Assembly (NCBI GenBank): GCA_002732675.1
Contig: NVRR01000237.1
Coordinates: 1-5,124 of the forward strand
Direction of reading: 5' to 3'
Length of the DNA stretch: 5,124 bases
Source: Sneathiella sp.
GTDB taxonomy: Bacteria > Pseudomonadota > Alphaproteobacteria > Sneathiellales > Sneathiellaceae
The notes beneath the pieces were generated by a model. That model had not been told where the DNA came from and did not search any database. It was given only the letters and a program-made list of their open reading frames with translations. Shown in pieces: positions 1 to 5,124 of the stretch (the stretch's first letter is position 1; every line of letters starts with the position of its first letter). Position numbers and translations under genes: made by a program.

Positions 1-1
1 G

Positions 2-1252
2 CCCAATGCGGCGGGCCTGCGCAAAAGTGTCTATGCGGAAGAACTTGCAAGCCAATATCGCGTTCCCCTTGTTCGCATGCTGGAAGGCGGCGGCGGGAGC
101 GTTTCCAAAGGTAAAGGCGGTTCCGGGACGGTTGGCAGCCCTGTTTATGAAAAACCAAGATTTCGTTCTATTGCCAAAATCATGGGCGAAGTGCCTGTGG
201 CATCGGCCGCCCTGGGCCCCGTCGCTGGCTTTCCCGCGGCGCGGTTTGCTGCCTCCCACTTTTCTGTCATGACACGGGAAACGGCACAAATCCTGATTGC
301 CGGACCGGCGCTGGTCGCCCGCGCCCTTGATATCCATATGACCAAGGAAGAACTAGGCGGGGCACAAGTCCACAGCAAAAATGCCGTTGCCGCCAACATC
401 GCCAAAGACGAAGCAGATGCCTTTCATCAGATCCGGCGGTTTTTGAGCTACCTGCCAAGCAATGTCTGGGAACTGGCCGCAACGCAGCCAACGGATGATC
501 CAACAGATAGACGCGATGAAAAACTGCTCTCGATCGTGCCCCGGAACCGCCGTCACCCCTTCGATATGCGTAAACTCATCAAGATGATCATTGATCAGGA
601 GAGTTTCTTCGAAATGGGGAAAGCCTATGGGCCCAGCCTAATCACCGCATTCGCGCGCATGAACGGTCAATCCGTGGGGATTATCGGCAACGACTGCCGG
701 TTCTATGCCGGTGCCATGGGCGCCGGCGCTGCGCAAAAAGTGCGTCGCTTTATCGAGCTTTGCGACACCTTCCACTTGCCTATCATCAATTTTACCGATG
801 AACCGGGATTTATGATCGGACCGGAATCGGAAAAAGACGGGACAATTAAATATGGTACATCTGCGGTCGCGGCGGCGGTGATGTCGGTGGTGCCCTGGGC
901 CACCGTTGTCATCAAGAAAACCTTCGGCGTGGCTGCCGCCGCGCATTTCAGCGATGAGGGATATGTCCTCGCCTGGCCGAGTGCCGAAATGGGGGCTTTG
1001 CCTGTCGAAGGCGGCGTCGCCGTGGCCTTCCGGCGCCAGATTGAGGCCGCAGAGGATCCCGACAAGTTAAGGGCGGAGTTGGAAGCTGAACTTGCTGTCC
1101 AGCAATCTCCGTTCCCGCGCGCAGAAAGCTTCAACGTACATGACGTGATCGACCCGCGTGAAACCCGGCCAGCGCTTTGTCAGTGGATTGCTTGGATCAG
1201 TCCAAATCTGGGCCGCTTGAAGGGTCCCGTTTCCTTCGCATTTCGGCCGTAA
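2..1252 (+). CDS. Acyl-CoA carboxylase beta subunit (carboxyltransferase), 5'-truncated
   Basis: This is the 3' part of a biotin-dependent acyl-CoA carboxylase carboxyltransferase subunit of the PccB/MccB type. The family moves a carboxyl group from carboxybiotin to an acyl-CoA in the cytoplasm. The frame is open from the first bases of the window and 416 residues are visible. Family members are usually a little over 500 residues, so roughly the first 100 are missing; the first in-window ATG (position 77) lies inside a conserved region and is not the start. Visible landmarks, numbered within the fragment, are a VPLVRMLEGGGGSV segment (21-34), EELGGAQVHS (116-125, matching the family LGG..H motif), GFARMNG-like AFARMNGQSVGIIGN (216-230), DEPGFMIG (266-273, family DVPGF.PG), and AWPSAEMG (324-331, family AWP.AEI). 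The C-terminus (DVIDPRETR near 381-389) looks complete. The oxyanion-hole and substrate-pocket segments differ from the propionyl-CoA form, so the substrate cannot be named. No biotin carboxylase gene is visible. Confidence 0.93.
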   Translation, partial: PNAAGLRKSVYAEELASQYRVPLVRMLEGGGGSVSKGKGGSGTVGSPVYEKPRFRSIAKIMGEVPVASAALGPVAGFPAARFAASHFSVMTRETAQILIAGPALVARALDIHMTKEELGGAQVHSKNAVAANIAKDEADAFHQIRRFLSYLPSNVWELAATQPTDDPTDRRDEKLLSIVPRNRRHPFDMRKLIKMIIDQESFFEMGKAYGPSLITAFARMNGQSVGIIGNDCRFYAGAMGAGAAQKVRRFIELCDTFHLPIINFTDEPGFMIGPESEKDGTIKYGTSAVAAAVMSVVPWATVVIKKTFGVAAAAHFSDEGYVLAWPSAEMGALPVEGGVAVAFRRQIEAAEDPDKLRAELEAELAVQQSPFPRAESFNVHDVIDPRETRPALCQWIAWISPNLGRLKGPVSFAFRP

Positions 1253-1268
1253 AATCAACAACAGCAAG

Positions 1269-1274
1269 AAAGGA
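1269..1274 (+). promoter_or_regulatory. Shine-Dalgarno site of the PEBP gene
   Basis: AAAGGA lies 8 bases before the ATG at 1283. It favours that ATG over the in-frame ATG at 1295. The 30-base gap after the carboxyltransferase stop contains no hairpin or T-run, which suggests co-transcription of the two genes. Confidence 0.7.
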
Positions 1275-1282
1275 CATTACAT

Positions 1283-1921
1283 ATGACCGCATCCATGAAA
1301 TTATCCATTGAAGGTTGGCTCGATGGCGATAAAATTCCCGGTAAATTTGCCTTCGGCGTTCCCGCAGATGAAGGCCATGTCGCCTTGAGTGACAATAAAA
1401 GCCCGGCAATGAAATGGTCAGGCGCGCCGGCGGGAGCCAAATCCTTCGCCCTGATCTGCCATGATTCAGACGTTCCCTCCTCTGGTGAGGACGTAAATCA
1501 GGAAGGCAAGACGGTCCCTGAAAATTTACCCCGGGTCGATTTTTATCATTTGGTGCTGACCGATATTCCGGCGGAGTATTCTTCCTTTGCCGAAGGTGAG
1601 CTTGGAGAAGGTGTCACCCCGAAGGGCAAGGCGCCCGGCCAGCAGGCCTACGGCGTGACAGGGGTCAATAACTTTACAGACTGGTTCGCGGGCGATCCGG
1701 ACATGGGCGGCGACTATGGAGGGTATGACGGCCCCTGCCCGCCTTGGAACGACAGCATCATCCATCATTATCACTTTACGATTTACGCGCTTGATGTGGA
1801 AAGTCTCGACCTATCCGGCTCCTTCGGCGGCCCGGACGCGCTGGACGCCATGCAGGGACATGTTCTCGCAAGCGGATCATTTGTTGGAAAATACAGCCTC
1901 AATCCGGACGTCTATATTTAG
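1283..1921 (+). CDS. YbhB/YbcL family Raf kinase inhibitor-like (PEBP) protein
   Basis: This 212-residue protein belongs to the bacterial phosphatidylethanolamine-binding protein (PEBP) family. Visible family motifs are SPAMKWSGAPAGAKSFAL followed by HDSDVP (residues 40-65), DFYHLVLTDIP with the ligand-pocket His (86-96, His89), and GYDGPCPPWND followed by HHYHFTIYALD (147-171). The last is the canonical GPCPP...H.Y.F signature of the YbhB/YbcL branch. There is no signal peptide, so a cytoplasmic location is expected. The protein is longer than E. coli YbhB (about 158 residues). Extra length lies between DSDVP and DFYH (66-85) and in a Gly/Asp-rich stretch with FTDWFAGDPDMGGDYGG (131-147). 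Biochemical roles of bacterial members are poorly defined, so no substrate is proposed. The start is supported by AAAGGA 8 bases upstream. The gene sits 30 bases after the carboxyltransferase gene and is probably in its operon. Confidence 0.93.
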   Translation: MTASMKLSIEGWLDGDKIPGKFAFGVPADEGHVALSDNKSPAMKWSGAPAGAKSFALICHDSDVPSSGEDVNQEGKTVPENLPRVDFYHLVLTDIPAEYSSFAEGELGEGVTPKGKAPGQQAYGVTGVNNFTDWFAGDPDMGGDYGGYDGPCPPWNDSIIHHYHFTIYALDVESLDLSGSFGGPDALDAMQGHVLASGSFVGKYSLNPDVYI

Positions 1922-1943
1922 CTGCAGCTACGGTCAGGCCCTC

Positions 1944-1976
1944 AATACAGGCATGGCGTGAGCACGCTTGTATTTT
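1944..1976 (+). terminator. Candidate weak intrinsic terminator after the PEBP gene
   Basis: AATACAGGC (1944-1952) can pair with GCTTGTATT (1966-1974) as a 9-bp stem with one G-U pair. The loop is 13 bases and contains a small inner GTG/CAC match. The 3' arm runs into a short T stretch (TTTT, 1973-1976). It lies 22 bases after the PEBP stop. The AT-rich stem base and short T-run make it weak, so partial read-through into the cyclase genes is possible. Confidence 0.42.
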
Positions 1977-1977
1977 C

Positions 1978-2012
1978 AGTCGCTTTCCCCATTTGATAGG
2001 AAGGGAAGCGCT
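1978..2012 (+). promoter_or_regulatory. Imperfect hairpin covering a strong Shine-Dalgarno-like stretch in the cyclase leader
   Basis: CGCTTTCCC (1981-1989) pairs with GGGAAGCG (2003-2010) with one bulged T. AG (1978-1979) and CT (2011-2012) can extend the stem after a second bulge. The loop is about 13 bases. The 3' side includes most of the purine-rich AGGAAGGGA (1998-2006), the strongest ribosome-binding-like sequence before the cyclase genes, so folding could hide it. There is no T-run after it, so it is not a terminator. A regulatory role is inference from position only. Confidence 0.25.
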
Positions 2013-2033
2013 ATGAGGATGGGTATGATATGA
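2013..2033 (+). CDS. Possible six-codon leader ORF overlapping the cyclase start
   Basis: ATG at 2013 opens a six-codon frame (MRMGMI) ending at TGA 2031-2033. That stop overlaps the two tandem ATG codons of the following gene (2030 and 2033) in the arrangement ATATGATG. AGGAAGGGA ends 6 bases before this ATG, a better spacing than for the cyclase ATG 23 bases away. Ribosomes could therefore start here and re-initiate on the cyclase gene. This is seen in sequence only and may be coincidental. Confidence 0.22.
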   Translation: MRMGMI

Positions 2034-3625
2034 TGGCGGTTGCAGAGCTTGTTGCCAGAGAAAGACCGGCAGCGTCCAATAAATATAGTATCGGTATCCA
2101 CCCGGTTCCGGAGCGTATTCAGGGATTTAAAGATGGCGTGCGTCTTGTGGATACGACAAACGCGCTGATCGTCCGTGAAACTCACCTTGTTCCCATCTAC
2201 TATATTCCCCGCGAAGACGTCGCCATGGACTATTTCAGCCGGACGGATTTCAGAACATTCTGTCCGTTCAAGGGAAATGCGAGCCACTGGGCTCTGACCC
2301 TTGGCGACCACCAGAGTAGCCCGGCGGCCTGGTCCTATGAAACGCCGTTTTTAGAGGCAGAGCCGGTCAAAAACCATATTGCCTTTTATGGCGATGTTTT
2401 TGACAAATGGGTGCGGGGTGAAGAAGAAGAAAAGTATCTGTCGCCGCGCATGTTATTGGCCGAGCCAGAGAATCTTGTTGATTGGCTGATCCGGGGGGCC
2501 TGGGCGGCTAAGAACCATGTAGAATTGACCGCTCAGTTAGGAAACCGGCTGGTGCAGACAGGTATTCCTGTCGCGCGGCTTAATGTTGCCCTGCGCCAAT
2601 TGCATCCGCTTGTTGCAGGCCGCAGCTATATCTGGCGGCGAAAATCTAACGAAGTGGAGGAATTTTCTATATCTCATACCAGCCTGAACGGTCCTGGGTA
2701 CCTGAACAGTCCTATGAAGCTGGTGTCAGAGGGATTGGGCGGCATACGACAAAGGCTGGATGTGGACGAGGAAAATTTCGAATTTTCGATCATGGCAGAA
2801 TTGAAAGCCCAAGGCGCGACAGATTATGTCGCTCTGCCGCTGCCGTTTTCTGACGGGATCATTCATAATCTGACCTTGACATCGGACGCACCGGAAGGAT
2901 TTTCCACATCGGATCTGGGCCAAATTTTTGAAGCGTTACCACTGATCAGCCGCATGTATGAGGTCCATAAGGTAAAATCGGATTCGAAAGCTCTGCTGGA
3001 AACCTATCTTGGAAAATCCGCCGGCAATAAGGTTCTGAACGGCCTCGTCAAGCGCGGAGATGGCGAAACCATTCAGGCTGTGATTTATTTTTGCGACTTA
3101 AGCGATTCCACGGCGCTCACCGAAAAGTTGGGCCAGCAGAAATACCTCAACCACCTGAATAAATTCTTTGATGCCTCTGCTGTCTCTGTTGCCGAAAATG
3201 GTGGGGATGTCCTCAAATTTATTGGCGACGCTATTCTGGCAATTTTTCCGATTAAGGATACATCAAAGGAAGAGATCGCCCGCGCCTGCCAACAAGCCGC
3301 CAAGGCAGCCCGGTCGACAATCACGGCGCTGGCGGAAATTAAGCATGAAGCACCCATGCACTGCACCATTGGTCTGCATCACGGGGAAGTTATGTATGGC
3401 AATGTCGGGAGTGAAGACAGGCTTGATTTCACCGTCATCGGATCGGCGACGAATGAGACGGCCCGCATCGGTGAAATCTGCAAGGAAATAGGCCATGCCA
3501 TTCTTCTCTCTGATGATGTGGCGACGCATATACCGGAGGATGTCCGTTCCGTTGGCGCATTCGCCTTAAAAGGCGTTGCCGAAAAGAGGGAGCTTTTCTG
3601 CTTTGAAACCGCGAATGAAGGCTAA
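2030..3625 (+). CDS. DUF427 domain - sensor region - class III adenylate cyclase fusion protein
   Basis: This 531-residue soluble protein has three parts. Residues about 28-128 match DUF427 (Pfam NTP_transf_9): VPIYYIPREDVAMDYF (54-69), CPFKGNASHW (78-87), AAWSYETPF (99-107) and NHIAFYGDVFDKW (115-127). Residues about 145-315 form an unnamed sensor region shared with the next gene, with RQLHPL (189-194), GATDYVALPLPFSD (262-275) and a GAF-like end (GFSTSDLGQIF, 290-300). Residues about 320-525 are a class III nucleotidyl cyclase domain, expected to make cAMP from ATP. All core residues are present: metal-binding Asp356 and Asp400, purine-specifying Lys396 and Asp466 (the ATP pair), and transition-state Asn475 and Arg479. 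There is no signal peptide or membrane segment. The start is one of two adjacent ATGs (2030 or 2033); an in-frame stop at 1997-1999 rules out a much longer protein. A weak GAGG lies 11 bases before 2030. The 3' end overlaps the second cyclase by 11 bases. Confidence 0.9.
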   Translation: MMAVAELVARERPAASNKYSIGIHPVPERIQGFKDGVRLVDTTNALIVRETHLVPIYYIPREDVAMDYFSRTDFRTFCPFKGNASHWALTLGDHQSSPAAWSYETPFLEAEPVKNHIAFYGDVFDKWVRGEEEEKYLSPRMLLAEPENLVDWLIRGAWAAKNHVELTAQLGNRLVQTGIPVARLNVALRQLHPLVAGRSYIWRRKSNEVEEFSISHTSLNGPGYLNSPMKLVSEGLGGIRQRLDVDEENFEFSIMAELKAQGATDYVALPLPFSDGIIHNLTLTSDAPEGFSTSDLGQIFEALPLISRMYEVHKVKSDSKALLETYLGKSAGNKVLNGLVKRGDGETIQAVIYFCDLSDSTALTEKLGQQKYLNHLNKFFDASAVSVAENGGDVLKFIGDAILAIFPIKDTSKEEIARACQQAAKAARSTITALAEIKHEAPMHCTIGLHHGEVMYGNVGSEDRLDFTVIGSATNETARIGEICKEIGHAILLSDDVATHIPEDVRSVGAFALKGVAEKRELFCFETANEG

Positions 3626-4823
3626 GCTCAGGCAAGATATTCCAAACCTCGAAAGTGGGATACGGGACATCGAAATCTGGCTTACCGGTCAAATGCTGGG
3701 GCATATGGATTTTCTATCGCTTTTCTCAGAGCTCAGCCAGCGCATCGACAAAACGCTGTTCCCTCTGTTGCGCTCCCATGTCACCATGCGGCAAATACAT
3801 CCGTTCATCGATCATACGGACCATACTTGGTATCGCGACCAGGCGCTGAATTCCAATTCCCAACCCCGGCCTGAGGGCGAGCGGCTTATCTGGGTAAAAA
3901 GCCCGCTCTACCATATGGTCGAGAATTTCATACCCGAGATGCGTTACGATTTGACGCGCCCTGAGAATGTAAACCTGTTTCCGATTTTCTCTGAATTCGC
4001 CGAGAAAGGCGCTACCGACTATATTGCCTTCCTTTTTCCCTTCGGCGATATTGCAACCGCTAAAAAACGCTCTGACGGAGCTCTTTCGTCCTGGGCAACT
4101 GACAAGGAGGGTGGGTTTACCGAACAGGACGTAAATGTTCTCAGGCGACTGGTCAGCTTGTTTTCTGTCTCGGCCAGGCTGCATAAACGCGAGCAGACCC
4201 TTGATGATGTTCTCGCCGCCTATATGGGACCGCTGGCTGGCCAGCAGGTGATGGACGGCAAAAACCAGCGCGGCGACGGCGAGATCATTCAAGCCGTCAT
4301 CTGGATTTGCGATTTACGGGGAAGCAGTTCTCTAGCCGATAAAATGGAGATGCCTGACTACCTCGCCCTACTCAATCAGTTTTTTGAAGTCATGGCTAAT
4401 GCCGTTATGAATGAAGGCGGAGAAGTCCTGAAATTCATGGGCGACGGGTTTCTGGCTATTTTCCCGACTTCGAAGGATAACGCCATATCAGAAGCCGCCG
4501 CGCAGGCCGTGACCGCGGCCCAGCGAGGGGGAGAAGCCTTGGCAAGCCTCAAGACGGAGGCCCGCAAATTAGGCTATGGCATTGGCATCCATCATGGCGA
4601 TGTTATGTTTGGGAATATTGGCGCACGCGAAAGGCTCGATTTCTCGGTTATCGGACCGGCGGTCAATAAAGCGAGCCGCCTTCAGGACCTGACAAAGGCA
4701 CTCGACGTTCGCATCCTTGTCTCAAAGGCCGTTGCCGAGCAGGTAAACATTCCCTGGCATAAATACCCGGCTCAGAAAATTCCCGGCCTTGATGAGCCGA
4801 TTGACGTTCTGACGCCCCTCTGA
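3615..4823 (+). CDS. Class III adenylate cyclase with N-terminal sensor region (paralogue of the preceding gene)
   Basis: This 402-residue protein is predicted to make cAMP and is a paralogue of the preceding cyclase without its DUF427 domain. Residues about 10-190 form the same sensor region, with RQIHPF (59-64), GATDYIAFLFPFGD (132-145) and a GAF-like end (GGFTEQDVNVLRRL, 166-179). Residues about 195-400 are the class III cyclase domain. Core residues are complete: Asp233 and Asp277 for metal, Lys273 and Asp342 for adenine, Asn351 and Arg355 for the transition state. No membrane segment or signal peptide is seen. The ATG at 3615 overlaps the upstream stop (ATGAAGGCTAA) and lacks a clear Shine-Dalgarno, so translational coupling is likely. 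A TTG at 3576 is possible, but AAAAGG is only 2 bases before it. The ATGs at 3693 and 3705 would remove sensor residues that align with the upstream protein. The gene converges on a regulator fragment 7 bases downstream. Confidence 0.92.
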   Translation: MKAKLRQDIPNLESGIRDIEIWLTGQMLGHMDFLSLFSELSQRIDKTLFPLLRSHVTMRQIHPFIDHTDHTWYRDQALNSNSQPRPEGERLIWVKSPLYHMVENFIPEMRYDLTRPENVNLFPIFSEFAEKGATDYIAFLFPFGDIATAKKRSDGALSSWATDKEGGFTEQDVNVLRRLVSLFSVSARLHKREQTLDDVLAAYMGPLAGQQVMDGKNQRGDGEIIQAVIWICDLRGSSSLADKMEMPDYLALLNQFFEVMANAVMNEGGEVLKFMGDGFLAIFPTSKDNAISEAAAQAVTAAQRGGEALASLKTEARKLGYGIGIHHGDVMFGNIGARERLDFSVIGPAVNKASRLQDLTKALDVRILVSKAVAEQVNIPWHKYPAQKIPGLDEPIDVLTPL

Positions 4824-4830
4824 TCACTCG

Positions 4831-5064
4831 TTAAAGATCGAGCAACTCGTAAAGACTCCCGGCTATTTCCTGGTGAATATTGTCATCATCACCAATACGC
4901 GCCAGCACATAACCCCCCTGTATGGAGGAGATAAATAGTTTTGCCAGTGTTTCCGGGGTCAGCCGCGGGCTTATGTCTCCGGTCTTCTGGGCCTCCCGGA
5001 TAACATCACATAGTAGCCCGTATAAATGCGCGAAATTTTGGTCTGACACTTGAGCGTAGAATAG
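4831..5064 (-). pseudogene. TetR/AcrR-family regulator, C-terminal fragment with broken 5' part
   Basis: The encoded residues look like the C-terminal ligand-binding half of a TetR/AcrR repressor. They include SDQNFAHLYGLLCDVIREAQ, then GDISPRLTPETLAKLFISSIQGGY, a pattern common in that family (helix, G.I.P..., D/TPE.LA..., S..QG). Going upstream on the - strand the frame meets TGA at 5065-5067, and further stops follow in the same frame before the window end. No helix-turn-helix is encoded in any frame of the last 75 bases. The only start inside the fragment is a GTG at 5049, giving 72 residues without a DNA-binding domain; intact TetR proteins are about 190-220 residues. It could be a decayed gene, a recombination or assembly break near the window end, or a short real ORF. 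It converges on the cyclase pair with 7 bases between stops. Confidence 0.6.
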
Positions 5065-5124
5065 TCAGTAATCTGTGGATATCACTCAACGGCGGTCTGG
5101 GAGGTATACGAGGTCTCAGAGTAA
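5065..5124. other. Terminal stretch with no recognisable gene
   Basis: The last 60 bases hold stops in the frame of the TetR fragment. I recognise no protein, RNA or repeat in them. In an intact regulator this region should encode the middle of the protein. Confidence 0.5.

Noticed and set aside
638..1134. Long open frames on the - strand opposite the carboxyltransferase gene
   Set aside because: Their translations show no family motifs and they run antisense to a strongly conserved enzyme. They are by-products of its codon composition.
1968..1998. Possible sigma-70-like promoter (TTGTAT, then TTTGAT or TTGATA)
   Set aside because: Only about half of the consensus bases match in each box and the first box lies inside the candidate terminator stem. 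A promoter for the cyclase pair is plausible in this gap but this match does not establish it.
3562..3575. Inverted repeat CGCCTT-AA-AAGGCG near the end of the first cyclase gene
   Set aside because: It lies within codons for the conserved FALKGV segment, has a two-base centre and no T-run after it. Coding constraint explains it better than a terminator or operator.
3576..3614. TTG at 3576 as the start of the second cyclase
   Set aside because: The purine stretch is only 2 bases away, the start codon is poor, and it adds 13 residues that are just the overlap with the upstream gene. The ATG at 3615 fits a stop-start overlap and keeps the whole sensor region.
3726..4292. Open frame of 188 codons on the - strand opposite the second cyclase
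   Set aside because: It overlaps the recognisable sensor region in antisense and its translation shows no recognisable domain.
4820..4850. Bidirectional terminator between the second cyclase and the TetR fragment
   Set aside because: Only a GATC...GATC match is seen, with no stable stem or T-run. The stops are 7 bases apart but no terminator can be supported.

Overview
The window looks like chromosomal DNA from a moderately GC-rich alphaproteobacterium. This is inferred from gene content and protein style: a propionyl-CoA-carboxylase-type carboxyltransferase, a YbhB/YbcL-type PEBP protein, and class III cyclases with an N-terminal region ending in a GATDY...PF.D-type motif, a layout I associate with alphaproteobacterial cyclases. 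No rRNA, tRNA, CRISPR or insertion sequence was seen. No species assignment is possible from the sequence alone.

Layout on the + strand. Positions 2-1252 hold the 3' part of an acyl-CoA carboxylase beta (carboxyltransferase) gene whose start lies before the window. After 30 bases without a terminator comes a YbhB/YbcL-family PEBP gene (1283-1921), probably in the same transcript. A 108-base gap follows. It contains a candidate weak intrinsic terminator (1944-1976), a second imperfect hairpin, and a possible six-codon leader ORF whose stop overlaps the next start. Then come two class III adenylate cyclase genes in tandem (2030-3625 and 3615-4823), overlapping by 11 bases and probably translationally coupled. 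Seven bases after the second cyclase, on the - strand, lies the C-terminal end of a TetR/AcrR-type regulator (4831-about 5064). Its reading frame is broken close to the window end, so the DNA-binding half is absent here.

How the genes may work together. The first two genes look like metabolic or housekeeping functions and are separated from the cyclase pair by the candidate terminator. The cyclase pair is the main point of interest. Both proteins share an unnamed, possibly GAF-like sensor region of about 170 residues and a complete set of class III catalytic residues, with the Lys/Asp pair expected for ATP. Only the first carries an additional N-terminal DUF427 domain. The pair therefore looks like a duplicated cAMP-producing sensor module in which one copy carries an extra input domain. 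That DUF427-sensor-cyclase fusion, together with its coupled DUF427-less paralogue, is the best candidate for an under-described system in this window. Its ligand and function cannot be read from the sequence.
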